Origin: Carboxylicivirga mesophila
GTDB lineage: Bacteria > Bacteroidota > Bacteroidia > Bacteroidales > Marinilabiliaceae
Reading direction: 5' to 3'
NCBI RefSeq assembly: GCF_018271975.1
Contig: NZ_JAGUCN010000016.1
Coordinates: forward strand, 85,617 to 149,616
Length of the DNA: 64,000 bases
The position numbers and the translations under genes were made by a program. Shown here one piece after another: positions 17,878-27,425 of this stretch (positions within the stretch are counted from its first letter, which is position 1; each line of letters opens with the position of its first letter). The notes under the pieces are model-generated. The model was given only the letters and a program-made list of their open reading frames with translations. It did no database searches and had not been told where the DNA came from.

Positions 17878-17915
17878 AACCGCCCGATACATCTAGTGTA
17901 CCGGGCGGTTTTTTT
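17878..17915. terminator. Bidirectional intrinsic terminator
   Basis: AACCGCCCG (17878-17886) and CGGGCGGTT (17902-17910) form a 9-bp GC-rich stem followed by T6 on the plus strand and preceded by an A-rich stretch, so it can end the rightward barrel gene and, less strongly, the leftward cysH. Confidence 0.85.
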
Positions 17916-17928
17916 GTTGTAACAGTTG

Positions 17929-18633
17929 TTATCGTTTGTGTAGTCCACATTCTTTTGTGTCCGGGTTTTCCCACCACCAACGGCCGGCTCTAACATCTTC
18001 GCCTTCCATAATGGCCCGTGTACATGGCTGACAACCAATGCTTGGGTAATCTTTATCGTGCAGGGTGTTGTACGGTATGCCTTTTTCGTTGATGTAGGCC
18101 CACACCTGCTCTTCGCTCCAGTCTGCAAGTGGGTTAATCTTTAAAAGATTATTATTGGCATCCCACTCAACCTTAGAAATGTCTGTACGTGTAACTGATT
18201 GTTCAGCTCTTAAGCCACAAATCCAAACGTCCAAACCTTTAAAGGCACGCTGAAGTGGTTCAATCTTTCTTACAAAACAGCACTCTTTGCGGTTTTCAAC
18301 GCTTTCAAAAAACAGGTTGATGCCTTTGGCGTTGACCATCTTCTGAACTTTCTTCTTCTTAGGGAAGTAAATTTCCAGGTTCTTTTTGTATTTGCGCGAT
18401 GTACGGTCAATCAAATCATATGTTTCGGGAAACAGACGGCCAGTATCCAGCGTGAAAATTTTGGTTGCGGGATTAATATTAACCACCATCTCGGTGAGCA
18501 CCTGGTCTTCAGCACCCAGGCTTGAGGCTAAACCTATCTTCTCGCCATAACGTTCGATAAAATAAGTCAATATTTCTTGAGGTGTTGAATTGGCTAATTG
18601 CTCATTCAGTTGTTTGATTTCTTCTGCTTGCAT
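17929..18633 (-). CDS. cysH: APS reductase (CysH family, Fe-S type)
   Basis: Reduces adenosine 5'-phosphosulfate to sulfite in assimilation. The 234-residue protein has the PP-loop-like start of the substrate site (ASSLGAEDQVLTEMV), TLDTGRLFPETY, the Fe-S cysteines in ECCFVRKIEP and GCQPCTRAI, and the catalytic C-terminal motif KECGLH at the very end. The CC...CxxC set marks a [4Fe-4S] APS reductase rather than a PAPS reductase, which lacks the cluster. No sulfate transport or cysND genes lie nearby. TATCTTTG on the minus strand (complement of 18650-18657) sits just upstream of the start as a -7 box. Confidence 0.94.
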   Translation of the reverse strand: MQAEEIKQLNEQLANSTPQEILTYFIERYGEKIGLASSLGAEDQVLTEMVVNINPATKIFTLDTGRLFPETYDLIDRTSRKYKKNLEIYFPKKKKVQKMVNAKGINLFFESVENRKECCFVRKIEPLQRAFKGLDVWICGLRAEQSVTRTDISKVEWDANNNLLKINPLADWSEEQVWAYINEKGIPYNTLHDKDYPSIGCQPCTRAIMEGEDVRAGRWWWENPDTKECGLHKR

Positions 18634-18732
18634 AATCCAATGTTTTGTGCAAAGATAGTAATATCGTTTTTAGGCTATAATTATAGCGCTAAATTAAACA
18701 GTTACGGGCTTTTCTGTGATAAAAATGTCCAT

Positions 18733-18770
18733 AAAAAAGAGGTGAGCTGAGTTATTATATCAGTCACCTC
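18733..18770 (-). terminator. Intrinsic terminator after pfkA
   Basis: GAGGTGA (18739-18745) and TCACCTC (18764-18770) form a 7-bp stem that can extend inward with CTGA/CAG pairs. Read on the minus strand it is followed by a run of T residues. It lies 25 bp after the pfkA stop codon. Confidence 0.8.
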
Positions 18771-18794
18771 TATGAAGAAATATCTCTTGTTTAC

Positions 18795-19817
18795 TTAACC
18801 AAAACAAACCCCCATGCTCTTGCCTTGATCAATGAGGTAGTGATCGGGATTCACCAGTCTCAGCTTGCCGCCCACTTCTTCCAGCGGCACAGATGTGATG
18901 ACATCGTTCTTTAAAGAAACCATGGTGCCATATTGACCATGGTGGATTAACTCAGCGGCATGCGCACCATACCGAGTGGCCAAAATGCGGTCTTGCGGAC
19001 TAGGGGTGCCTCCGCGCTGGATGTATCCTAAAATGGTTTCACGGGTTTCCAGGCCGGTCATTTTCTGTATTTTTTTACCAATATAGCTGGCAGCCGATTT
19101 CTTTTTAGGCTTGTCAATGCCTTCGGCAACGGCTACAATGGAATAGGGTTTTCCAACGTTACTTCGCTCCATAAGGCAATTGCACACATTATCCAGATCA
19201 AACTCAAGTTCCGGTAAAAGAATCACATCACCACCCGCTGCAATGCCCGAATGGAGAGCAATCCATCCAGCATTATGTCCCATAAGCTCTATCACCATTA
19301 CACGCTTGTGTGAGTTGGCAGTGGTGTGCAGGCGGTCGATGGCTTCTGTAGCGATATTAACTGCCGAGTCAAAGCCAAATGTTACATCCGTACCGTACAC
19401 ATCGTTGTCGATGGTTTTGGGTATACCAACGATATTAAGCCCCTCCTGGGCAAGTAAATTAGCCGTTTTTTGGGTGCCATTGCCTCCGATGCATACCAAC
19501 GCGTCAAGTCCAAGTTTATCGTAGTTTTCTTTAATTATTTGAGGTTTGTTTTCCGATTCGCCTTCCTCAACCTTGAAGGGTTTAAAGCGCGATGTGCCCA
19601 AGATGGTTCCGCCAACAGTAATTATTCCCGATAGGGCTTTTTCTTCCATTGGAGTTGCTTCCATGTTCATGAGGCCACTAAATCCATTGGCAATTCCGAC
19701 TACTTCCATGCCATATTTAACAATGGCGGTTTTGCCAACACCTCTAATGGCAGCATTAATACCAGGGCAGTCGCCACCAGCAGTTAATATGCCAATCCTT
19801 TTTTTACCTGTTCCCAT
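18795..19817 (-). CDS. pfkA: 6-phosphofructokinase
   Basis: Phosphorylates fructose 6-phosphate in glycolysis. The 340-residue protein has TAGGDCPGINAAIRG (nucleotide loop), the PKTIDNDVYGTD segment with the catalytic Asp (D137), MGHNAGWIALHSGIA and RGGTPSPQDRI. At the position of E. coli Asp103 (GGDGS, Mg-binding) it reads GGNGT with N113. The MGHNAGW signature and this change point to the mixed ATP/PPi group of bacterial PFKs, so the phosphoryl donor is not certain. It is monocistronic with its own terminator. Confidence 0.93.
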   Translation of the reverse strand: MGTGKKRIGILTAGGDCPGINAAIRGVGKTAIVKYGMEVVGIANGFSGLMNMEATPMEEKALSGIITVGGTILGTSRFKPFKVEEGESENKPQIIKENYDKLGLDALVCIGGNGTQKTANLLAQEGLNIVGIPKTIDNDVYGTDVTFGFDSAVNIATEAIDRLHTTANSHKRVMVIELMGHNAGWIALHSGIAAGGDVILLPELEFDLDNVCNCLMERSNVGKPYSIVAVAEGIDKPKKKSAASYIGKKIQKMTGLETRETILGYIQRGGTPSPQDRILATRYGAHAAELIHHGQYGTMVSLKNDVITSVPLEEVGGKLRLVNPDHYLIDQGKSMGVCFG

Positions 19818-19940
19818 AGTTTAAATGATGTTTTCTGCCGTCTTTAAAGACCAGCCAGTTAGTATCCAAATATTTGCTTGCAAGCTCTTAAATTACAGTT
19901 TTTATATAGAATATCCATTTGTTAATGACAGGTGTCTGCC

Positions 19941-20759
19941 TTATTCGTGAAATACCAATAATGGAACATCGGTGTGAAACAGTATTTTACGTGTGATACT
20001 TGGGTGTAATAATTTTGATATCATATTTCTTTTGTGCCTCGTCATAGCTATTAAATCGATGGCATTTGAGTTGATAAACTCATCCAGTTCTTTGATAAAA
20101 TCTTCACCAGTAATAAAGCTAAAATTGATTTGGTAATTTCGATAGGTTTGGTAGCAGTATAAGCGCATCTCTTCAAGTCGTTTCTTATCCCATTTGTCGG
20201 GAGCTGATGCCTTAAAGTGTACGGCGAATATTTGTGTTTGAAATGGTGTAATTAATCTGATGAGTTTATGTAACGAGCGGTAATCGCTGTCGCCAAAGTC
20301 ACTAACAAATAAAATGTTACTCAAGCGGTTGATATCAACCGTTGAGGTAGAAGGAACAGCCAAAACAGGCACTTTAGCATTTTTAATGACATCGCTGGTA
20401 ACACTGCCCAGTAGCTCCTTAATGGTATCGCCCTTGCTGCAGGTGCCCATTATTATAGCATCAGGTTCTTCTTTTGTGCTGATGTTTATAAGTACATCTT
20501 CAGGGTATCCGGCCTCCAGCCTTGTTGTAATTGTAATGTTGTTTTTTTGTTCCTCATTAAATTGCGATGATACTTTTGCGCCTAATTCCTGAAGGGCCTG
20601 TTCGCTTATTTTTGTTGGTGTTTCAGACGAATCATTTAGAGGCGGTTGGCAGCTGACCAGACTGATGACCGAAGGAATTTTTTGCCCCAGATTAATAGCG
20701 TAGTCAACGGCGTTGAGCGAATAGTCTGAGAAATTGACCGGAACAAAAATGCGTACCAT
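19941..20759 (-). CDS. Tandem universal stress protein (UspA family)
   Basis: 272 residues formed by two Usp domains: the first (about 1-140) starts MVRIFVPVNFSDYSLNAVDY and ends with the nucleotide-binding-type GTCSKGDTIKELLGSVTSDV, and the second (about 145-272) has IDRFL-like SNILFVSDFGDSDYRSLHKL and a degenerate GxxG loop (MTRHKRNMISKLLHPSI). Cytoplasmic stress-response protein of uncertain ligand. It stands alone between pfkA and queA; its stop is about 125 bp from the pfkA start. Confidence 0.9.
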   Translation of the reverse strand: MVRIFVPVNFSDYSLNAVDYAINLGQKIPSVISLVSCQPPLNDSSETPTKISEQALQELGAKVSSQFNEEQKNNITITTRLEAGYPEDVLINISTKEEPDAIIMGTCSKGDTIKELLGSVTSDVIKNAKVPVLAVPSTSTVDINRLSNILFVSDFGDSDYRSLHKLIRLITPFQTQIFAVHFKASAPDKWDKKRLEEMRLYCYQTYRNYQINFSFITGEDFIKELDEFINSNAIDLIAMTRHKRNMISKLLHPSITRKILFHTDVPLLVFHE

Positions 20760-20811
20760 TGTAACGAGTTTTTAAATGTGCATATCACAAGTTACGAATG
20801 AAAGGCTATAA

Positions 20812-20841
20812 AAACAAAAAGCCGGTATTGCAACCGGCTTT
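20812..20841 (-). terminator. Intrinsic terminator after queA
   Basis: AAAGCCGGT (20818-20826) and ACCGGCTTT (20833-20841) form a perfect 9-bp stem with a 6-nt loop. On the minus strand it is followed by TTGTTTTT. It lies 20 bp after the queA stop codon. Confidence 0.85.
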
Positions 20842-20861
20842 ATTAGTAATATATGAGTTAA

Positions 20862-21911
20862 TTAGATGATTAACATGGCATCACCATAGGTTCCGAAGCG
20901 GTACTTCTCTTTCACAGCAATGTTGTAGGCATCCATTACAAAATCATAACCACCAAATGCTGCCACCATCATTAGTAAAGTGGAGAGAGGCAGGTGAAGA
21001 TTGGTTATCATGGCATTGGCCACCTGAAATTCGTAAGGCGGGAAGATAAATTTATTGGTCCAGCCCTCAAATGGCTTCACATGTCCATAAGTTGATACAG
21101 AGCTTTCCAGTGTGCGCATAACCGTTGTTCCAACGGCGCAAACACGCTTTTTACGGTCTTTACCCTGGTTGATTATTTCTGTAGCTTTTTCGGTAATGAA
21201 AATTTGCTCTGAGTCCATTTTGTGCTTGGTCAGATCCTCAACATCCACCTGGCGGAAGTTACCTAAGCCAACATGTAATGTAATTTCAGAGAAGTCGATG
21301 CCTTTGATTTCAAGTCGCTTCATCAGCTCGCGGCTAAAGTGCATACCTGCTGTTGGTGCAGCTACAGCTCCTTCGTGCTTGGCATAAATGGTCTGATAGC
21401 GCTCTTTGTCCTCAGGAACTACTTCGCGATTAATAATCTTTGGCAGTGGTGTTTCACCCATACCATAGAGTGTTTCTTTGAATTCTTCGTATGAACCGTC
21501 GTATAGGAAACGCAGGGTACGACCGCGAGATGTAGTATTATCAATTACTTCGGCTACCAGATTATCATCATCGCCAAAATACAGTTTGTTACCAATTCGA
21601 ATTTTACGGGCCGGATCTACCAGTACATCCCATAAGCGTTGCTCACGGTTAAGTTCGCGTAACAGGAATACCTCGATTTCAGCGCCGGTTTTTTCTTTGT
21701 TACCATATAATCTGGCCGGAAACACTTTGGTGTTATTAAAAACCATTACGTCCTGATCGTCGAAATAGTCAATAACATCTTTAAAAATGCGATGCTCAAC
21801 CTCTTTGGTTTGGGTGTTAAGCACCATTAAACGTGATTCATCACGGTTTTCTGCAGGATGCAGTGCAATTAGCTCTTCCGGTAGTTTATACTTAAACTTT
21901 GATAACTTCAT
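20862..21911 (-). CDS. queA: S-adenosylmethionine:tRNA ribosyltransferase-isomerase QueA
   Basis: Transfers and isomerises the ribosyl part of AdoMet to make epoxyqueuosine in tRNA. The 349 residues show the family's start ([24 protein letters not shown]), [64 protein letters not shown] and the [17 protein letters not shown] tail. It is the last gene of the leftward block that starts at ftsX, 155 bp from truB, so it may also have its own promoter in the 21912-22066 gap. Confidence 0.97.
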   Translation of the reverse strand: MKLSKFKYKLPEELIALHPAENRDESRLMVLNTQTKEVEHRIFKDVIDYFDDQDVMVFNNTKVFPARLYGNKEKTGAEIEVFLLRELNREQRLWDVLVDPARKIRIGNKLYFGDDDNLVAEVIDNTTSRGRTLRFLYDGSYEEFKETLYGMGETPLPKIINREVVPEDKERYQTIYAKHEGAVAAPTAGMHFSRELMKRLEIKGIDFSEITLHVGLGNFRQVDVEDLTKHKMDSEQIFITEKATEIINQGKDRKKRVCAVGTTVMRTLESSVSTYGHVKPFEGWTNKFIFPPYEFQVANAMITNLHLPLSTLLMMVAAFGGYDFVMDAYNIAVKEKYRFGTYGDAMLII

Positions 21912-22066
21912 ATATGTTCGTTTTACTAATTTGCTGTACGCTAATAAATAAACACAAAGAAAATCACCTCACGCTTACGCAAGATGATAATTAATTATTG
22001 TTTGTTCTTTGTAATGCAATAGTAGAAAATTAATGCCAATCAGGCCTACCTTATACGAGGCATTTT

Positions 22067-22780
22067 TCATTTTGTTGCAAAAGTAGCAAGATTTTTTTCA
22101 AAATCCTCAATTGTGATAGAATCAACAAGTTGATAAGGGCCAATACGCGTTCGGATGAGGCCGGTCAGGTGAGCGCCGGAATTTAAATCAAAACCAATAT
22201 CTCTGGCTAAGGAGCGTATGTAGGTGCCCTTGCTGCACGAGACGTCCAGCTTTAAATCCGGATTACTCCAGCTCAGTATGTTTAGTTCACTAATATTAAT
22301 TTTTCGGGCTTTCAGCTCTATTTCTTTACCTTTACGGGCCAGCTCATAGGCTTTTTGTCCGTTTACCTTCAACGCCGAGAACATGGGCGGGATTTGCTCA
22401 ATCTCACCAGTAAACCTGGCGATGGTTTCATGCACCATCTCATCTGTAATATGCTCGTAAGGATAATGCTTGTCGGGCTCCATCTCCAAATCGAAAGAAG
22501 GGGTTGTTGCTCCAAGGCGCACGTCGGCAGTGTATTGCTTATCCATGCCGAGAAACTGGTCAATTTGTTTAGTGGCTTTACCGGTACAAACAATCACTAA
22601 TCCTGTTGCCAGGGGATCAAGCGTGCCGGCATGGCCTACTTTTATTTTCTTGATGCCCAGGTAACGCTTTAATGAGAGTCTGATTTTATTAACAATGTCA
22701 AATGATGTCCATTCTAAAGGTTTATTGATTAATAAAACCTGTCCTTCACGAAATCGCTCTTCACTATATTCGATATGCAT
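22067..22780 (-). CDS. truB: tRNA pseudouridine-55 synthase TruB
   Basis: Makes pseudouridine 55 in the T-loop of tRNAs. The 237 residues include KVGHAGTLDPLATGLVIVCTGKATK with the catalytic Asp in GTLDP, the FTGEIEQIPPMFSALKVNGQKAYELARKG stretch (read in its two parts) and CSKGTYIRSLARDIG. The C-terminal PUA domain of larger TruB proteins is missing, as is usual in this phylum. It lies 21 bp from uppP in the ftsX-DUF3098-uppP-truB-queA order. Confidence 0.96.
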   Translation of the reverse strand: MHIEYSEERFREGQVLLINKPLEWTSFDIVNKIRLSLKRYLGIKKIKVGHAGTLDPLATGLVIVCTGKATKQIDQFLGMDKQYTADVRLGATTPSFDLEMEPDKHYPYEHITDEMVHETIARFTGEIEQIPPMFSALKVNGQKAYELARKGKEIELKARKINISELNILSWSNPDLKLDVSCSKGTYIRSLARDIGFDLNSGAHLTGLIRTRIGPYQLVDSITIEDFEKNLATFATK

Positions 22781-22801
22781 TGTAATCAGCTAAAAATATT
22801 A

Positions 22802-23596
22802 TTAAAAGAATAATTGGTGCACAATGGCAATTAGGCCAACTATGGCACAGTAGATAGAGAAGTAACTAAGTTTGCTGTTTCTCACCAACTTAATCATCCA
22901 TGTGCAAGCTAACAGTCCAGTTATAAATGCCGCTATAAAACCAACTATGACGGGGATAACTGATACATCGGACGTGGTAAAGTCACTTGAAAGCAAATCT
23001 TTAGCCATTTTGCCCAAAATTAATGGCACCACCATCAAGAATGAAAAGCGGGTAGCCCTGGTACGGTCAATACCCAGAATAACCGAAGTGGAGATGGTGG
23101 CTCCTGAGCGTGATATACCTGGCAGAATAGCAATGGCTTGAGCAATACCGATAATGATAGCGTGCATATAAGAAACGCCCTTTTCGGTTGTTTTGGCTTT
23201 ATCGGCCAAAAATAAAAGGGCAGAGGTAACCAATAACATCATACCCACTAAAAGGATCTGGCTTTCAAAAAGGGCTTCAATTTGATCGTTAAAAGCAACT
23301 CCAACAAAAGCTGCCGGAATCATTGATACAATAATCTTGAGTGAGAAAATCGTTTGTTCATTCCACTTAAACTGGAACAATCCCTTCAAAATCTCTGCAA
23401 TTTCTTTTCGAAAAACAACAATGGTACTGATGGCAGTGGCGCCATGCAGCATAACTGTCATAAACATACTCTCTTTGGCTACGGCATTGGCTCCAAATAT
23501 GGCCTTGGCTATTTCGAGGTGGCCGCTGCTGCTTACCGGCAAAAACTCAGTAAGCCCTTGGATGATTCCAAGGATTAAAGCTTCAAAAATTCCCAT
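22802..23596 (-). CDS. uppP: Undecaprenyl-diphosphatase UppP (BacA)
   Basis: Recycles undecaprenyl diphosphate to the monophosphate carrier for wall and surface-glycan synthesis. The 264-residue integral membrane protein carries QGLTEFLPVSSSGHLEI and the second catalytic motif PGISRSGATIS, with about eight membrane segments. It overlaps no neighbour and is 16 bp from the DUF3098 gene and 21 bp from truB. It fits functionally with the frameshifted dgkA at 1.8 kb, whose product may also supply undecaprenyl phosphate. Confidence 0.96.
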   Translation of the reverse strand: MGIFEALILGIIQGLTEFLPVSSSGHLEIAKAIFGANAVAKESMFMTVMLHGATAISTIVVFRKEIAEILKGLFQFKWNEQTIFSLKIIVSMIPAAFVGVAFNDQIEALFESQILLVGMMLLVTSALLFLADKAKTTEKGVSYMHAIIIGIAQAIAILPGISRSGATISTSVILGIDRTRATRFSFLMVVPLILGKMAKDLLSSDFTTSDVSVIPVIVGFIAAFITGLLACTWMIKLVRNSKLSYFSIYCAIVGLIAIVHQLFF

Positions 23597-23612
23597 AAAT
23601 CAATCAGTAATA

Positions 23613-23864
23613 TTAGTTGTCGGTTTTAGGTTTTTTCATGATGGCATAGATCTCAAACAGAAAACCAAATAGCACAACAATTGGTGCCAGTGTGATGCGT
23701 CTGAAGCTGAAGATTTCTTCATTAAAAACGGTTGGATCTTCACTTCTGCCTCCAATCATTAATACAAAACCTAAAATGATAATGCCAAAACCAATGGCCA
23801 GTAGTATGTAATTTTCTTTTGCCAAGGCAAATTGAAATTTCTTATCCTGTTCTTTTTGTGACAT
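23613..23864 (-). CDS. DUF3098 small membrane protein
   Basis: 83 residues with two membrane helices (about 18-38 and 58-74) and a short charged tail. It starts MSQKEQDKKFQFALAKENY and has the conserved GFGIIILGFVLMIGG segment with a following GGRSEDPTVFNEEIF motif. DUF3098 proteins sit between ftsX and uppP in many Bacteroidota; the function is not known. The gap to ftsX is 41 bp. Confidence 0.9.
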   Translation of the reverse strand: MSQKEQDKKFQFALAKENYILLAIGFGIIILGFVLMIGGRSEDPTVFNEEIFSFRRITLAPIVVLFGFLFEIYAIMKKPKTDN

Positions 23865-23905
23865 GCTAATGTGTTTAATATAAAATGTCTTTGACCTCTG
23901 GAATG

Positions 23906-24784
23906 CTAAAAATACAAATCATCGGTACGTAAATTTAAATACTTGTTAACGGCAAAAAATGTTGAAATAAGTGTTATGAAAATGCCCAATGCAATAACTA
24001 TTCCAAATAGAACGAGGATAAGATCCATGTTATTGAAGCCAATGACACCGGCCAATTCCTGACTGCTAAAATAGATGAGTATGGCTAATAGAGATATGGC
24101 CAGTACAGCACCAACAAACCCGTGCAATACACTTCCCCAGAGGATAGGTCGCCTGATAAAACTCTTAGTAGCGCCAACCAGTTGCATCGTCCTTATAATA
24201 AAACGTTTGGAATAGACTGATAGTCGGATGGTGTTGTTGATAAGAGCAACGGCTATTAATAAAAGCATCAGGGCAAAACCTGAAAGAATCAGTGCAATGC
24301 GTCGCACATTCTGATGTACCAGGTGGATAAGGTTTTTCTGGTAGATGACTTCCTTCACTTGCGGAAACTCCATAATTACCTCTTCCACTTTCACCAGGCT
24401 GTCGGGGTTGGCATATTCGGCAAAAAGCTTAACGTCAATAGAGGATAGAAGTGGGTTGTAACCTAAAAACTCCACAAAATCCTCACCCAGCTCGTTTTTT
24501 AACTCATCAGCTGCACGATCTTTATCAATGTATTGTGTTTGTTTGATAAAAGGGGAGGTGCTAAGTAATTTCTCCAGACGTTTGACTTCAGCCTCACGGG
24601 CATTGTCTTTAATGAGTACTGTAAAGCCAATGTTTTCTTTTACGTATGTAGACAGGCGCTGGGCGTTGAGCAGCAACAAACCAATGATGCCCAGCAGAAA
24701 TAGAACCAAGGCTATACTAATGGTTGTTGTGATATACGAACTTCGCAGCTTACGTCCGCTTGTTATGTGATTTGTATTTGCCAT
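23906..24784 (-). CDS. ftsX: Cell-division protein FtsX
   Basis: 292-residue permease-like partner of the ATPase FtsE, activating peptidoglycan hydrolases in division. Topology is one N-terminal helix (about 20-42), a periplasmic domain (about 43-160) and three C-terminal helices with the FtsX/ABC permease core (IIRTMQLVGATKSFIRRPIL). ftsE is not adjacent, which is common in this phylum. A minus-strand TATTTTTG (complement of 24800-24807) lies just upstream as a likely -7 box of the ftsX-DUF3098-uppP-truB block; no matching TTG was found. Confidence 0.95.
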   Translation of the reverse strand: MANTNHITSGRKLRSSYITTTISIALVLFLLGIIGLLLLNAQRLSTYVKENIGFTVLIKDNAREAEVKRLEKLLSTSPFIKQTQYIDKDRAADELKNELGEDFVEFLGYNPLLSSIDVKLFAEYANPDSLVKVEEVIMEFPQVKEVIYQKNLIHLVHQNVRRIALILSGFALMLLLIAVALINNTIRLSVYSKRFIIRTMQLVGATKSFIRRPILWGSVLHGFVGAVLAISLLAILIYFSSQELAGVIGFNNMDLILVLFGIVIALGIFITLISTFFAVNKYLNLRTDDLYF

Positions 24785-24890
24785 TTGCTTGAATTAGTGC
24801 AAAAATATAAAATGCCTTTGGATGAGTGAGAAAAGATGGCAATTAATCTTTGAATTAACAAAAATTAATAGGCCAGTCACCTCAAAGAGC

Positions 24891-25799
24891 TTATAGTTTA
24901 AGTAGTGAGATGTATGCCATCCGTTTGTAAAAATTAATCAGCTGGCGGATGAGCGAGTTGGCCCAAAATTTCCTCACGCGTTTGGCGATTGCTTCATGCT
25001 CTTTAGGAAAATGCTCAATGTGAATGACTTTGTTATTGCTGGTATGCCCGTAATAGGAAGAGGAGGTAGAATGTGTTCCTGAGCCGTCAGTGCCGATGTG
25101 TTGCAACATCGATTCTTTCGGATAAACGCATAAACTGTTCTGTAAAGAGGCCGCGTAGGAAAACCTGATAGACCATGAGTCGATTTTGCCCACTTTCTGA
25201 TGCAGAAGCATGGGTGTTAAATCTATGCCACCTTTGTTAAAATGCTTGCGTTGTGGTTTGGATTGGATAAACTCGTTAAAACCTTCCATCGACCAGTCTA
25301 CACTTTCCCAGCGATCGCGCCAGGTGCCCCAGCCATAGGAACTGGTTCGGGGAAACAGATACAGATCGTCTGCAAAGTGTGCCGGGTATTTAATGGGCGG
25401 ACTATAGGCACTGGTTGAGAATATTTGTTGATGGTCCTCGAAATAGTCCAGCATTTTGTTTTGGTTCTCCAGAAAACTATCGGCGCAAACCAGATCATCT
25501 TCCAAAACGATGACTTTACCATGCTTCTGAATAACCTCCGTTACACCCGAGATGATGGAACTGGCCAGCCCCATGTTAAATTTCCGCTGAGAGATAGTGA
25601 CTGATTTAAAACCTTTCACCCCTTGTAGTACCGAACGCACCTCATTTACCAGGCAGGCTTCTTCTTCGTTTCTGGGGCCATCGCTAAAAACGTATAAGTT
25701 AGTCTCTGATGCCAGGCGACAAGCTTTCAGGGCTTCAATGGTTGCAGTGGTGTGTTTGGGACGGTTGAAACAAAAAAGAATGACGGGAGCAAGTTCCAT
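24891..25799 (-). CDS. Family 2-like glycosyltransferase
   Basis: 302 residues. The N-terminus reads PVILFCFNRPKHTTATIEAL, the usual start of a small GT-A-type family with IVLEDDLVCADSFL (acidic metal-binding EDD) near residue 98. Downstream conserved aromatic residues (YGWGTWRDRW) and ST repeats fit the HlpA-like surface-sugar transferase group. It is divergent from the flippase gene (115-bp gap), and a TATTTTTG box on the minus strand (complement of 25840-25847) may start it. Sugar donor and acceptor are unknown. Confidence 0.8.
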   Translation of the reverse strand: MELAPVILFCFNRPKHTTATIEALKACRLASETNLYVFSDGPRNEEEACLVNEVRSVLQGVKGFKSVTISQRKFNMGLASSIISGVTEVIQKHGKVIVLEDDLVCADSFLENQNKMLDYFEDHQQIFSTSAYSPPIKYPAHFADDLYLFPRTSSYGWGTWRDRWESVDWSMEGFNEFIQSKPQRKHFNKGGIDLTPMLLHQKVGKIDSWSIRFSYAASLQNSLCVYPKESMLQHIGTDGSGTHSTSSSYYGHTSNNKVIHIEHFPKEHEAIAKRVRKFWANSLIRQLINFYKRMAYISLLKL

Positions 25800-25913
25800 T
25801 GCTGTTTTGGTTTGATGATAGATTTGATTGACCTGATTCCAAAAATATGCAAAATCAATTAACCATTAAGAGAAATTACGTTTCTTTGTTATGAAATCAT
25901 AGTAAATCAGGCT

Positions 25914-27392
25914 TTGGGCATAGTCATTAAACAAACAATTAAAGGATCGTTTTACGCCTATCTGGGGGTAATTATTGGAGGCGTTAATGTAGCGATTTTA
26001 CTGCCGCTGTTATTTTCTGAAGCCCAGATTGGATTGGTTAACATCCTGGTTTCCGTCTCCGCCATTTTAGCACAAATCAGCTGTTTGGGCGGTAACGGCA
26101 TCATTAGCTATTTCTTTCCGCGTTTTCACGATAAAGCCAGCGTGCAAAAGGATTTCTTTTCGTTTGTGTGGATTTATTCCATGCTTGGTTTTGCAGTGTT
26201 CTATAGCTTATTTTTGTTGTTTGGTGATCATTTGTTAGCTGGTAAATCGGCCGATGCTCAGACATTGAGGGAATACAGCGTGATGCTGTTTCCGCTTACC
26301 TTTTTCACCCTCGCGTTTTTGCTGGTGGATACGTTTGCATCTTCAACGCTTAATGCTACCATCGGCTCATTCTACAAAGAATTGGTGATGCGTCTGGTCA
26401 ATACGGCTTTGATTGTACTATTTTATTTTGAGCTGATTGATTTCCGACTTTTTATGTGGTTGTATGTTGCCAACTTTGCTATACCTGTTGTCGCCATAAC
26501 CGTACATCTTTTCAGAAAGCGTGAAATATCATTATGTTGGCCATCGAAAACCAAGTATCTGCCACACCTAAAAACAATGGCGAGTATTGGTATTTTCTTT
26601 ATTTTAAATGGCTTGAGTAATTCATTGGCTATCTACATCGATAAACTTATGATTACATACTACCTGGGCCTAAAAGAAACAGGTATTTATTCCATCACCA
26701 ACTTTATCGGTACCGTGGTGCGAATTCCGCGTTTGGCCATGGGCAAGATTTCGACACCTATTATTGCACAGGCGTTAAACGATGGCGATTATAAATCTCT
26801 TGAGAAGTTTTTCCGGCTATCGGTGCTGTCGCAGGTCATTGTTGGGCTGCTGATATTTATTCCCATCTGGATTAATATTGATATTTTTCTGGCATTGTTA
26901 CCACCATCGTACCTCGAAGGAAAGATGGTTGTCTTTTACATCTCGCTCTCGTTTTTGGTAACGTGCTTTTTGGGCATAGGCATTCAGGTTATACAGTTAT
27001 CAAAGCATTATAAGTTAATCACCTATTTTAATCTAATTGCAGGTATCGCAGTGGTTGTACTCAATGCGTTGTTTATACCAATCTGGGGCATTACGGGTGC
27101 AGCTTCGGCAACGCTTGCCTCAAAGGTGCTGTTGGTTATTTTATTCCTTTTTGTGCTTCATAAGCGTTTTCATTTCAGGGTGTTGTTTGCCGATAGTGCG
27201 TTGGTAGTACTTATTTCATCACTGGTTATTGCTGGAGCTCTTTACCTGCCAGTTGGCCAATTTGTTGAACAGAAGTTTGTTAATGGCGGCATTAATATTA
27301 TCATCCGAACAGTAATTACGCTGGCTGTGTGGGGCTTGGCTTTAAAAGTTACGGGATTATTTAAAAGGGTTAAGTTCAAGGAAATTGTTTAA
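25914..27392 (+). CDS. Wzx-like polysaccharide flippase (MOP superfamily)
   Basis: 492-residue membrane protein with about 14 hydrophobic segments, of the oligosaccharide flippase group that moves lipid-linked repeat units across the inner membrane. It starts with MGIVIKQTIKGSFYAYLGVI, the typical start of Bacteroidota relatives, from a TTG codon at 25914; no ATG or GTG fits better. It is the first gene of a rightward surface-glycan unit of four genes. Confidence 0.88.
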   Translation: MGIVIKQTIKGSFYAYLGVIIGGVNVAILLPLLFSEAQIGLVNILVSVSAILAQISCLGGNGIISYFFPRFHDKASVQKDFFSFVWIYSMLGFAVFYSLFLLFGDHLLAGKSADAQTLREYSVMLFPLTFFTLAFLLVDTFASSTLNATIGSFYKELVMRLVNTALIVLFYFELIDFRLFMWLYVANFAIPVVAITVHLFRKREISLCWPSKTKYLPHLKTMASIGIFFILNGLSNSLAIYIDKLMITYYLGLKETGIYSITNFIGTVVRIPRLAMGKISTPIIAQALNDGDYKSLEKFFRLSVLSQVIVGLLIFIPIWINIDIFLALLPPSYLEGKMVVFYISLSFLVTCFLGIGIQVIQLSKHYKLITYFNLIAGIAVVVLNALFIPIWGITGAASATLASKVLLVILFLFVLHKRFHFRVLFADSALVVLISSLVIAGALYLPVGQFVEQKFVNGGINIIIRTVITLAVWGLALKVTGLFKRVKFKEIV

Positions 27393-27425
27393 TCCTTATA
27401 TTGCACCCTTGTAAATCAAAAATTG

